Assembly: GCA_023428695.1 (NCBI GenBank)
Contig: JAEYWY010000008.1
Span: forward strand, 62,001-126,000
Direction of reading: 5' to 3'
From: Bacteroidota bacterium
GTDB taxonomy: Bacteria; Bacteroidota; Bacteroidia; Cytophagales; Cyclobacteriaceae
Length of the DNA: 64,000 nucleotides
Shown in pieces: positions 1 through 8,383 of the stretch (positions are counted from its first letter, which is position 1; each line of letters opens with the position of its first letter). The notes under the pieces are model-generated. The model was given only the letters and a program-made list of their open reading frames with translations. It was not told where the DNA came from and searched no databases. The position numbers were made by a program, and so were the translations under genes.

Positions 1-261
1 CCATATCAGCAAAGTCAGGTAAGCCAGGTTCGGTCCACCGATCTTGAACCCGATCGCAATGAGCATCTGTGTTGAAGCCGGCCCCGGTAGGATTTGACAC
101 AACGAATTCAATTCCATCAGGTCTTCCTCTGAAAGATACTTCCGCTTCTGAACGAGGATTTTTTGAAAATGCGCAAGATGTGCCTGTGGTCCGCCGAAAG
201 TAGTCAGCGCAAGAATGAGAACATCCCGTAAAAAGATAAAGTATCGAACTCGTTGAAACAC
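1..261 (-). CDS. chromate transporter family protein, N-terminal part (cut by left edge)
   Basis: Reading the minus strand from about 261 gives the N-terminus of a ChrA/CHR-family membrane transporter. The motifs FGGPQAH and LPGPASTQ, typical of the first half of this family, are visible, followed by a hydrophobic stretch at the window edge. The family exchanges chromate or similar anions across the inner membrane; the substrate here is unknown. No ATG is in frame after the upstream stop codons, so the start is taken as the GTG at 261. The gene begins 36 bases after the oxygenase gene on the same strand and may be cotranscribed with it. The rest lies outside the window. Confidence 0.75.
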   Translation of the reverse strand, partial: MFQRVRYFIFLRDVLILALTTFGGPQAHLAHFQKILVQKRKYLSEEDLMELNSLCQILPGPASTQMLIAIGFKIGGPNLAYLTLLIW

Positions 262-297
262 TGGTGTGCGGTTAGAATGAGTTCATGTTTTGTTCGG

Positions 298-1269
298 CTA
301 TTTCTTAAGTCCGATCTCCCGCAACCGCTGATCGAGAAACTCTCCTGCAGTTATGTCTTCCCATTGTTTTGGATGACTTGCATCCACACATTGCGGAAGT
401 GCTGCAAGACTCATCTCGGAACGCGGATGCATGAAAAAGGGTATTGAATATCTGGGTTTGTTCATCGTTTCACGCGGCGGATTCACAACTCTGTGAATAG
501 TCGACTTTAGTGTTCCATTCGTGAGTCGTTCCAGCATGTCGCCAACGTTCACGACAAGCTGGTCAGGCAGTGCCGTAATAGGAATCCATTTGTTGTCGCG
601 GCGCAATACCTGCAGACCGTCTGCGCTTGCACCCATCAGCAGGGTTATCAAATTTATGTCGCCGTGCTCCGCCGCTCTGACAGCATCTCCTGGAACACTG
701 TCAGGATCTTCTATCGGAAAATAGTGTATAGGTCGCAGGATACTGTTGCCGCGAAATATCTTGTCATTAAAATAGTCTTCCGGAAGTCCGAGGTAAAGTG
801 CAATTGCCGAAAGCATGTGTGCGCCTGTCTTTTCCAACGCCCTGTAGACGGCAAGGCTGCTTTTTTTGAAAGAAGGGACTTCGTCGGGCCAGATGTTTGC
901 CGGGTAGGCTTCCTCATTTAACTCCGCCTCCGTCAACTCCTGACCAACGTGATAAAACTCCTTCAGGTCGCCGGTGTTTCTTCCTTTCGCATGTTCCTTT
1001 CCTTTGCCTGTGTAGCCACGTTGACCAGCAATATCGGTACGTTCATACTTCTTCTTGACTTCGTCAGGGAGTGCAAAGAATTGTTTTATGTCCTTGTAAA
1101 TTTCCTCCTGCATCAGATCTGTCAGGTAGTGATTCTTGATTGCCACGAATCCGATATTGTTATACGCCTGTCCAAGCGTCTCAACAAACTTCACTTTTTT
1201 GTTATAGTCGTCACCGTAAAAGTCGGCTAAATCAAGCGAAGGAATTTCATCGTAAAGCACATCCGCCAT
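298..1269 (-). CDS. isopenicillin-N-synthase-like 2-oxoglutarate/Fe(II) oxygenase
   Basis: 323 residues, full length for the family. The N-terminal DIOX_N-like region covers about residues 8-125 and the double-stranded beta-helix 2OG-FeII domain about 175-285. The iron ligands are visible as H202-x-D204 (EHGD) and H259 (TIHRV), with R273-x-S275 (RYS) as the 2-oxoglutarate-binding pair. The enzyme should couple oxidative decarboxylation of 2-oxoglutarate to hydroxylation or desaturation of a small molecule in the cytoplasm. The substrate cannot be told from sequence, and no biosynthetic genes are next to it. The SOD gene starts divergently at 1412. Confidence 0.88.
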   Translation of the reverse strand: MADVLYDEIPSLDLADFYGDDYNKKVKFVETLGQAYNNIGFVAIKNHYLTDLMQEEIYKDIKQFFALPDEVKKKYERTDIAGQRGYTGKGKEHAKGRNTGDLKEFYHVGQELTEAELNEEAYPANIWPDEVPSFKKSSLAVYRALEKTGAHMLSAIALYLGLPEDYFNDKIFRGNSILRPIHYFPIEDPDSVPGDAVRAAEHGDINLITLLMGASADGLQVLRRDNKWIPITALPDQLVVNVGDMLERLTNGTLKSTIHRVVNPPRETMNKPRYSIPFFMHPRSEMSLAALPQCVDASHPKQWEDITAGEFLDQRLREIGLKK

Positions 1270-1411
1270 AGCTGGTCCAGTTTTTCCGAAAGCTATGCAT
1301 TTTTAAGTAATTTTACGGCGCATGCCGCTCCAGCGCCATAATTGCTGAAGAGTAACGGACCAAAACATGGCCCGATTTTTTAGCCTGTTTTAGAACTTTA
1401 ACCCTATTATC

Positions 1412-2122
1412 ATGAAAACATCCCGACGCAATTTCATTGAAGCAACTGCCAAAGCAACCATCTTTGGATCGGTCATTTCTTCACTTGCAGGTACGAACCA
1501 GGCATTTGGGAAGTCCTCCGGGTCAGCACTCGAATTCACACAAGTTAAGCTGCCTTATGGCTTTGACGCTCTTGAACCATATATCGACGCGAAAACGATG
1601 GAAATCCACTACACGAAGCACCATTCAGGCTACGTGAAGAACATCAATGAAGCCATTTCGGCTGAAAAGCTCGATTTCAAAGACGAAAAGCAGCTTTTCC
1701 AGAAAGCGATGGGCTTATCTGACAAAGTGCGAAACAATGCCGGTGGTGCGTGGAACCACAACTTCTTCTGGCAGGTAATGAAGCCTAACGGTGGAAGCCC
1801 CACAGGAAAAGTTGCAGACGCATTGAACGGAGCATTTGGCTCACTTGACAAGTTCAAGGAAAAGTTTACCCAGGCGGCACTCGGACAATTTGGTTCGGGA
1901 TGGGCGTGGCTTGTTTCGCAGAATGGAAAGCTCGAGATCGGATCCACTCCAAATCAGGACAATCCACTTATGGGCGGAGCGAAAATTAAGGGGACTCCGC
2001 TTCTTGGTTTGGATGTATGGGAACATGCCTACTACCTGAAATATCAGAACAAGCGCGCCGAGTATATTGAGAATTGGTGGAATGTTGTCAACTGGGATGA
2101 AGTAGCGAAGCGTCTCGGTTAA
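1412..2122 (+). CDS. exported superoxide dismutase (Mn/Fe family)
   Basis: 236 residues: an N-terminal leader plus a complete Fe/Mn superoxide dismutase. The leader starts with SRRNFIE, a good twin-arginine motif, followed by a hydrophobic stretch to about residue 33, so the enzyme is probably exported folded by Tat. Metal ligands are H66 (MEIH), H116 (WNH), D201 and H205 (DVWEH). The active-site glutamine appears as Q182 in NQD, the position used by Mn-type enzymes, while the Fe-type position before WNH holds glycine. Mn or cambialistic use is therefore inferred. It converts superoxide to peroxide and oxygen. Its stop is 8 bases from the convergent recO stop. Confidence 0.92.
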   Translation: MKTSRRNFIEATAKATIFGSVISSLAGTNQAFGKSSGSALEFTQVKLPYGFDALEPYIDAKTMEIHYTKHHSGYVKNINEAISAEKLDFKDEKQLFQKAMGLSDKVRNNAGGAWNHNFFWQVMKPNGGSPTGKVADALNGAFGSLDKFKEKFTQAALGQFGSGWAWLVSQNGKLEIGSTPNQDNPLMGGAKIKGTPLLGLDVWEHAYYLKYQNKRAEYIENWWNVVNWDEVAKRLG

Positions 2123-2130
2123 AAACGCAG

Positions 2131-2799
2131 TCATCGCAGCAATTCGCGCAACACAGGTAGCGATTTGATCTCGCCCCCGAAGCCGGAATGCTCCTGATAA
2201 AATCGAACGAGCAGGTCGAGGATTTCACGTCTCTGCTCGTTCGAGATCGTAATCGAATCACCATAGTCAGCAACCAGTAACGCGCTCAGTTTTTCTTCTA
2301 TCAACGGATCGGTTATCCGTAGGCCCAATATGTCCTCCTTTACCTGGGGACCAAATCCCAGGAAGCCGCTCAGCCTGATCAGGAAAATCAAATGAAAATT
2401 GTGAACGGGCTCGTCCATTGTGTCGAGCGTAATAAGTGAAGTGACAAGAAAATCGCACAGCTCCTTCGCGTGACTTTCCTCACGAACTGTCCTGTTCAAT
2501 ACTTCCGCGAGAAACATCATCACTGTTGACTTTGTCACGTCCATGTGCACTGTCGCATAGGGATGAAGACAGCGCACTTCCTTAATGCGGTTTATGTTGG
2601 CATTTTCGCGGTGATAGACGACGAGATCAAGTAGTGTCAACGGCTGAAAAAGCGCCATCTTCCCCGACGCCTTTTTCGTTCGGACGCCGTTCACGAGATA
2701 GCTTTGAAGCCCAAACTGGTCGGTGAAGATACTTGCGATTATGGAAGTCTCACCATACCGCGTGAATCTGAACACAATTCCTTTTGCCTTGTAAAGCAC
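2131..2799 (-). CDS. recO: DNA repair protein RecO
   Basis: 222 residues, slightly shorter than typical RecO. The N-terminal OB-fold (about 1-80) starts with the usual KAKGIVFR and YGE segments, followed by the helical C-terminal region. The zinc-finger cysteines found in some RecO proteins are not evident, which is common in Bacteroidota. RecO helps RecR load RecA onto SSB-coated single-stranded DNA in the RecF pathway. It lies 5 bases downstream of the PorZ-like gene on the same strand and is probably cotranscribed with it and tdk. Confidence 0.9.
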   Translation of the reverse strand: MLYKAKGIVFRFTRYGETSIIASIFTDQFGLQSYLVNGVRTKKASGKMALFQPLTLLDLVVYHRENANINRIKEVRCLHPYATVHMDVTKSTVMMFLAEVLNRTVREESHAKELCDFLVTSLITLDTMDEPVHNFHLIFLIRLSGFLGFGPQVKEDILGLRITDPLIEEKLSALLVADYGDSITISNEQRREILDLLVRFYQEHSGFGGEIKSLPVLRELLR

Positions 2800-2804
2800 C
2801 GGTT

Positions 2805-4985
2805 TTAGTTTACGACCGCGATTTTTCCGACGACGCTTTCACTCCCGTCTTCACGCACTGCAAAAACGAGGTACATACCTGTCTTGACGCGGCTTCCGGA
2901 GTGGTCACGAACATTCCATGACGCCATTCCCCCATTAGCCTGAGTTTGACAAATCAATCTGCCTGATACATCGGTAATCTTTACAATGGCATCTGAAGCG
3001 AGACCGGAGATTCCGACAAGACCGGAAAAGCCTGACGTTACCGGATTAGGAAATATCTTCACGGTCCCGAAAGATTCGTCAGCTCCAGTAGCGTCGCTTC
3101 GGAAAGAGACCACTCCGCGCGTCGTTGCAAAGAAGACTTCGCCTGAAGTATGATCAATTTCGATAGCAACGATCTGATCAGAAAGCAAAGGGCTGTTTTC
3201 CATAGTGAAGTGACCCAACGCGACTTCTCCTGAAGGGTTAAAGAGCCATACACCCCGTTGCGTCCCTATCCATTTTCGGTTACCACCATCCACTGCAATA
3301 GCAGTCACACGGTCATCACGAAGGAGGAAGCGATTTTCAAACAATGGTTTAATGGCATCGCTCCCCGCGTCGAAGAAATATGCAACGCCAGCATCTGTAC
3401 CGACCCATACATACCCATCGCGATCCAATGCCAATGAATATACGCCAATATGAGGCAACTCACCCTGTTGATCCTGAGTCGTAAGATAACGCGATTCGTG
3501 GCTTACGCGACTATGAACCAATAATCCGCCGCCACGGGCCGGATCAAGAATAGCCCAGACATTTTGCTGATCATCAGTGATAAGTTGCGTCGGGTAGCGC
3601 GTTGCTGAAAACGAAGACGGAAACGCCTGCCAGGACGTCCCGTCAAACAAGTGCAGCGGAAGGGTAGCATCATAATTCGCGGCGTATAGGCCTTCCGGTG
3701 TACTCACCACGCTGGTGACGTAAACACCGTTGTTCCCGGGATCGCTGTTCAGTAACGAGCTGTTCGTGTCGTCGTAAATGGTGGCACCAATCATCACACC
3801 ATTACCAAAAGATGTGATGACGCGCTGACCATCTTTTGCGAACGTAATATCCGTAAGATCGGTAAACGGGATTTGCTCACCAGACCACTCGCCGTTTGCG
3901 AAACTATCTAACACGCCGGGCATACCCAAGGGTTGGCTACCCCCGTTTCGCCCTCCTGACGTGGCGTATATCCGATTGTCAAACGCAGCGAGATTGTTGA
4001 TTGAATCCGTAGATGGGCCATTGGGTATGATTGACGAAATGTTGCCTGGCGAAACCGCTGTCAACCCCGTTTTTTTTGTCGCGACCCAGACTGTGCTCCC
4101 ATCGCTAACTGCATCGTTGGCGAGAACCGGTGACCCGTTGACAAGTGGCGACGCTTCGAGACCGTTATAGGTATAAACATCCTCTGCAGTGGTGACCAGC
4201 AGTGACCCCGCAACTGCATCGAGGGCGACTACCATTTGATCCGGAAAGAATGCTTCCTTTTCCCACGAGTCATTACGGTATGCATATACGCCATCTGCGC
4301 CACCGGCAAAGACGATGCCTTCGACACTTGCGATAGCGCTCATCGGCGCAGGCAGTGAGGCGTCCTCGTATCTGATCCAATTACTAAAGTCGAGCAAATT
4401 CGTTGACATATCTCCCGACATTACACCTTCCGCGGTAGCCACGAAAACGTCATTGTCAAGGAATGTGCAGTCGCGAATACTCAGGGTACCGCCTGAAGGG
4501 CCGAGGTCTCTCCATGTTTCTCTGATTTGCATTCGTGCAATATCGAAGACGAGCACACCGTAGTCCGTCGAGAAATACGCCTGGTCTTCCCTCATCGTAA
4601 TTGCGTTTATTCTTTTTGAGCCGGTGATTACCGTATTCCTCGCCGGATCAAAAAAAGAGACCCGGTTATCCCTGATGACATCAAAGGTGCCGTCATCATA
4701 TGCAATCAGCAGTGTGTTTTGGTTTTCGCTTGCCGAAATGGCAGTGATCCCGGTTCTGCTTAGGGCATTTCCCTTGTGAAGCGTCGCGTAGCTGTTATCC
4801 GATTTATCGACGACAACGATTCCGTTGGAAGCCGCGCCATATACAAAATCGTCCGTAGCAACAACGTCGACGATTCCGTTAAACGATATGTGTAGTCGCC
4901 ATTGTCCAAGTGGGATATCATGCTGGGCATATAATGATACCGTTGGAATCAGCAGGCTAAGCAGTAATCGTAGACCGTTTCTCAT
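2805..4985 (-). CDS. porZ: PorZ-like type IX secretion beta-propeller protein with C-terminal sorting-type domain
   Basis: 726 residues with a Sec signal peptide (about 1-20, ending around LYAQ). The body is two consecutive beta-propellers built from short blades of the two-component-regulator-propeller type (for example the segments around WVGTDAGV and WIGTQRGV). The last ~80 residues form a type A type IX sorting-like domain (FPNPV, then TDVSGR, then GMYLV and VGKIAV). This matches PorZ of Porphyromonas gingivalis, a surface protein of the type IX attachment complex that presents A-LPS to the sortase PorU. Its start overlaps the tdk stop by four bases, and recO follows. A generic propeller surface protein is the alternative. 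Confidence 0.72.
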   Translation of the reverse strand: MRNGLRLLLSLLIPTVSLYAQHDIPLGQWRLHISFNGIVDVVATDDFVYGAASNGIVVVDKSDNSYATLHKGNALSRTGITAISASENQNTLLIAYDDGTFDVIRDNRVSFFDPARNTVITGSKRINAITMREDQAYFSTDYGVLVFDIARMQIRETWRDLGPSGGTLSIRDCTFLDNDVFVATAEGVMSGDMSTNLLDFSNWIRYEDASLPAPMSAIASVEGIVFAGGADGVYAYRNDSWEKEAFFPDQMVVALDAVAGSLLVTTAEDVYTYNGLEASPLVNGSPVLANDAVSDGSTVWVATKKTGLTAVSPGNISSIIPNGPSTDSINNLAAFDNRIYATSGGRNGGSQPLGMPGVLDSFANGEWSGEQIPFTDLTDITFAKDGQRVITSFGNGVMIGATIYDDTNSSLLNSDPGNNGVYVTSVVSTPEGLYAANYDATLPLHLFDGTSWQAFPSSFSATRYPTQLITDDQQNVWAILDPARGGGLLVHSRVSHESRYLTTQDQQGELPHIGVYSLALDRDGYVWVGTDAGVAYFFDAGSDAIKPLFENRFLLRDDRVTAIAVDGGNRKWIGTQRGVWLFNPSGEVALGHFTMENSPLLSDQIVAIEIDHTSGEVFFATTRGVVSFRSDATGADESFGTVKIFPNPVTSGFSGLVGISGLASDAIVKITDVSGRLICQTQANGGMASWNVRDHSGSRVKTGMYLVFAVREDGSESVVGKIAVVN

Positions 4986-5581
4986 TCAGTCTGCTTTGAT
5001 TTCATTCCTTCCACGAAGGCCTTTCTGCTTCTGGCCTCGTATTCATTTTTTTCTCCCAGCATGACCTGCTTCTGTTCGGGTGACAACCTGAAGGAGAATG
5101 ACGCAAGCTCTCCGGTCCGGGCGCAAATGGCGTGGACTTTGGTAACAAATTCAGCGACGGCAAGGAGATAGGGCATCGGGCCAAAAGGCTTACCCTCGAA
5201 ATCCATGTCCAGCCCTGCAACGATGACTCGTTTTCCATGATTGGCCAGAGTGTTACATACTTCAACGATCGAGTCATCAAAAAACTGTGCTTCATCAATT
5301 CCTACCACATCACAGTCCCCGGAAAGCAGCACGATATCATTCGGAAAGTCAACTGCTGTAGAACGGATAGCGTTTTCGTTATGCGAAACGATATTTTGAT
5401 CATGATACCGCTTGTCAACTCTGGGTTTGAATATCTCGACCTTTTGATTTGCAATGATGGCGCGATTAAGACGGCGAATCAATTCTTCAGTCTTGCCCGA
5501 GAACATACAACCTGAAATCACTTCAATCCAGCCCATTCGGCCGGCGTCCCGTTTCCTTCCAAAATGCGGTTCTACAAACAT
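4982..5581 (-). CDS. tdk: thymidine kinase
   Basis: 199 residues, a type II thymidine kinase. The Walker A motif is GCMFSGKT at 24-31, the catalytic glutamate is E97 in DEAQFF, and the substrate-binding lasso lies around 150-190. It phosphorylates thymidine to dTMP in nucleotide salvage. Three of the four cysteines that bind the structural zinc in the E. coli and human enzymes are replaced: C153 is kept, but the partners are T156, S185 and A188. From memory, some other Bacteroidota enzymes share this. ATP and thymidine residues look intact, so it should be active. The promoter may be the TAnnTTTG match at 5635-5642, inside the end of the ferredoxin gene; no clear -33 element was found. Confidence 0.93.
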   Translation of the reverse strand: MFVEPHFGRKRDAGRMGWIEVISGCMFSGKTEELIRRLNRAIIANQKVEIFKPRVDKRYHDQNIVSHNENAIRSTAVDFPNDIVLLSGDCDVVGIDEAQFFDDSIVEVCNTLANHGKRVIVAGLDMDFEGKPFGPMPYLLAVAEFVTKVHAICARTGELASFSFRLSPEQKQVMLGEKNEYEARSRKAFVEGMKSKQTE

Positions 5582-5633
5582 TTGGCTAAGATAATTAAGA
5601 TATGAGAACTGAACGTGGGGATTGCCCCTGGTT

Positions 5634-5954
5634 TCAAAGGTAATTCAGGTGCGGGAGTTTGTTTTCGTCAGGGACGAGGACCTCGACATCGCCCGTTATA
5701 CAGGCCTGACATGCGAGGCGTTCGTTGTCTCCCAGAAGTCCTTTTTCGCGGTAGCGGCACTCTGCCGCCGAGAGGGGACCAAAGTTACCTAATCCGTTCA
5801 GTACAACAGCCTTACACGTTGTACACCTTCCTTTACCTCCGCACGCATGCATCCAGTCCGTGCCGGAAGCGTGAATATGCAGCAGCAATGGCCGGGTGCT
5901 GTCCTTCACGTCAATGGCACGATCCAGGTTGCGGATGTAAACCCGGGAAGTCAT
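5634..5954 (-). CDS. 2Fe-2S ferredoxin
   Basis: 106 residues, plant/adrenodoxin-fold ferredoxin. Cluster cysteines are C38, C44 and C47 in the CGGKGRCTTC segment, and C82 in LACQA, fitting CX5CX2CX~34C. It is a small soluble electron carrier; the redox partner is not encoded next to it. It precedes tdk by 52 bases on the same strand and is divergent from the unknown gene at 6048, with 93 bases between the two starts. Confidence 0.9.
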   Translation of the reverse strand: MTSRVYIRNLDRAIDVKDSTRPLLLHIHASGTDWMHACGGKGRCTTCKAVVLNGLGNFGPLSAAECRYREKGLLGDNERLACQACITGDVEVLVPDENKLPHLNYL

Positions 5955-6047
5955 GTGTTTTTGTCATTGTCTATACGGATATTCCGCTGGCACATTGTCG
6001 ATTATCGATTAACTTTATAGCAAATATGTAAAAATATTCTTCCGCCA

Positions 6048-7103
6048 ATGGATGAAAAAATAAGCCTTGAAGCAATTGGTCAATACGGGGATCGTTACTC
6101 AGAAAAAGTTCTTCAATCATTCTTTGCCACCCGTGACAGAATTACCGGCCCGGAAATTCTGAAGCTGACCAATGTGCAGCAGGTCAATCTTTTCGTTATC
6201 CACGAACTTTTCAAAGCGTGGAAGGCAGACCAGAAAAAAATCAGGTCCCCGTACTTTGATTATGACGACCCCGCAGTCAGTGAAGCTCTTGATCAGCTGA
6301 TGAAGTTATTATCGCAAAATATATCTATCGATTCAACTCATTTTGAGCCGCTGCTCAAGAAAGCAGTGCGACAGTCGTTGATGGTGATTTTCGATCCTTA
6401 TGATTATTTCTCCATGTTGATAACAGGAACGGAAAACCGCCTTGAGGTGTCAGCGTTCCGGGAAGAGATCCGTTATCTCAGGGTGAATAAACCACCGCTT
6501 GAAAGGATGCTTCAGAAGCTTGAAGAAAAATCATTAAGCACTGTATCGGGTAACGAAGCGTTTGGCATTCTGGATCAAATTCTCGAAGAGGTACATTTCA
6601 ATCCCGACGATGTCGACCAATACATCGAACTGTTTTCATCTGTTCATCCGCTTGATCCCAATACATTTTTCATCACCAAACAGGAGGATCAATTTGAAGC
6701 ACCTGTAACCGCTGTGCCAAAACCAGAATTCCGCGAAGAGGTTGTTGTTCCGAAGACGGCGCCGGAGCCAGTGAAACAACCGTTGTACGAGGAAAAACAA
6801 AATACGAGCTCGCCAACACTGAATGAACAGCACACACGGGAACCACGACCAACACTGGCCGATAATTTCAAACGTATTTCGAAGATAAAGGAGAGCCTGA
6901 CCATCAATCAGAAGTTCATGTTTACCAAAGTCCTTTTCCATGGCGACTTTGAACTGTTTAGCCGTGCCGTGGACAGGCTCGACCAGTTTGACTCTCTGAA
7001 TGCTGCCTTGCGATATCTCGAGGACGAACATGCTTCGACCTGGGATCGCGAAAGTGAAGAGTTTCACGAATTCATGGAACTTGTCGAAAAGCGTTTCGCG
7101 TAG
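6048..7103 (+). CDS. conserved Bacteroidota protein of unknown function
   Basis: 351 residues, no signal peptide or membrane segment. Residues 1-215 are mainly helical and not recognised. Residues about 220-290 are rich in Pro, Glu, Thr and Lys, a likely flexible linker. The last ~75 residues match a motif I know from many Bacteroidota hypothetical proteins: a helical segment with LTINQKFMFTKVLFHGDFE, then an alternating Leu pattern ending in W.....F.EFMELVEKRF. The function is unknown. It is one of few plus-strand genes here and converges on rodA with 8 bases between the stops. Confidence 0.8.
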   Translation: MDEKISLEAIGQYGDRYSEKVLQSFFATRDRITGPEILKLTNVQQVNLFVIHELFKAWKADQKKIRSPYFDYDDPAVSEALDQLMKLLSQNISIDSTHFEPLLKKAVRQSLMVIFDPYDYFSMLITGTENRLEVSAFREEIRYLRVNKPPLERMLQKLEEKSLSTVSGNEAFGILDQILEEVHFNPDDVDQYIELFSSVHPLDPNTFFITKQEDQFEAPVTAVPKPEFREEVVVPKTAPEPVKQPLYEEKQNTSSPTLNEQHTREPRPTLADNFKRISKIKESLTINQKFMFTKVLFHGDFELFSRAVDRLDQFDSLNAALRYLEDEHASTWDRESEEFHEFMELVEKRFA

Positions 7104-7111
7104 CCGGTTCG

Positions 7112-8383
7112 TTATGAGCGGTGCAGCACATTCATTCTGTGCGCATCAAGCTTCAGCAGAATAAACAGCAAAACAGTAAAACCCCAAAGTGAAGACCCAC
7201 CATAGCTGAAGAAAGGCAAAGGAATTCCGATTACGGGGAACAATCCGATTGTCATCGCGATATTGGTCGCGAAGTGAAAGAAAAAGATGCAGGCAACGGA
7301 GTATCCATAAACTCTTGAGAAGCGACTCTTCTGACGTTCAGCAATGTAGACGACTCTAAGCAGCAGCCCGAGAAACAAGCCAATCATCAGGAGACTTCCG
7401 ATCCATCCGTGTTCTTCGCCGATTGTGCAGAAAATAAAGTCCGTGAACTGTTCCGGAACGAACTTCAGTTTCGTTTGGGTTCCCTCAAGAAATCCCTTCC
7501 CGGCAAAGCCACCACTTCCAATCGCCACCTTCGACTGATACACGTGATACCCTGCGCCCATTCGGTCGCTGTCGGGATTCAGGAGAACCATTACACGTTT
7601 CTGGTGGTGTTCCTCAAGCAGGTTGTCAAAAATAAACTCGACACTGACAATAGTGACGACGAGGACCACGGCGCCGGAGCAAATGATCAGAAGTCGTTTC
7701 AGTTTCTTGCGTCTGTTAAACCATAGCAGTATCGCCGTAATTACAGCGATGGTCGAAAACAATATCCAGTTGTTTTCAACCAGCAATGTCAGAATGAAAA
7801 TTATCGCGACGCCGAGACCAACCAGTAAAAGGAAGGGTGACATACCTTCCCGGTAGAACACCAGTACGAAGATAGTAAACACCATTGCGGTGCCGTAGTC
7901 CTTTTGAAGGAGAATAAGCAGGATCGGAAACACAACCAACGCGAAGGCCATGGCTTGATTCCTAAGGTTGTCCATCTTGAACCCAACTGATCCGATTATC
8001 TTTGAGACGGCGAGAGCGGTTGCAAACTTTGCAAACTCGGAAGGCTGAACACCGAAGGAACCGAATCCCAGCCATGCACGATTACCCCCCACTTCCTTAC
8101 CTATGAACGGAACCAACAACAGCAGGAACATTATTGCGCCGTAAATGAAATAGGAAAACGTCTCGTAGAAACGCACATCAATAATGAGTATCGCCAGGAT
8201 CAGCGCGAGTGACCCGCCAATGAACATCAATTGTCTCCCGGAGTTGATTTGGATGTTGAAGATTGACTGGGTTTCGTCATACGTGGCGGAGTAGATATTC
8301 AGCCAGCCCCAAATGACCATCGTTGCATATAGCGTGACCGTTAGCCAGTCAATTTTGTGCGTAATGATTTCCTGCTGTCTCAT
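7112..8383 (-). CDS. rodA: rod shape-determining protein RodA (SEDS glycosyltransferase)
   Basis: 423 residues with about ten hydrophobic segments, the SEDS fold. Family signatures include the GGNRAWL/QPSEFAK region (about 78-98) and, near the end, PLPFFSYGGSS. RodA polymerises lipid II into glycan strands during cell elongation, paired with PBP2. The start codon overlaps the mrdA stop by one base (TGATG), which implies translational coupling with its partner. Last gene of the mre/mrd operon. Confidence 0.96.
   Translation of the reverse strand: MRQQEIITHKIDWLTVTLYATMVIWGWLNIYSATYDETQSIFNIQINSGRQLMFIGGSLALILAILIIDVRFYETFSYFIYGAIMFLLLLVPFIGKEVGGNRAWLGFGSFGVQPSEFAKFATALAVSKIIGSVGFKMDNLRNQAMAFALVVFPILLILLQKDYGTAMVFTIFVLVFYREGMSPFLLLVGLGVAIIFILTLLVENNWILFSTIAVITAILLWFNRRKKLKRLLIICSGAVVLVVTIVSVEFIFDNLLEEHHQKRVMVLLNPDSDRMGAGYHVYQSKVAIGSGGFAGKGFLEGTQTKLKFVPEQFTDFIFCTIGEEHGWIGSLLMIGLFLGLLLRVVYIAERQKSRFSRVYGYSVACIFFFHFATNIAMTIGLFPVIGIPLPFFSYGGSSLWGFTVLLFILLKLDAHRMNVLHRS

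Noticed and set aside
5619..5631. GGGG-attg-CCCC as a terminator of the ferredoxin gene
   Set aside because: The stem has only four pairs and no T-run follows.
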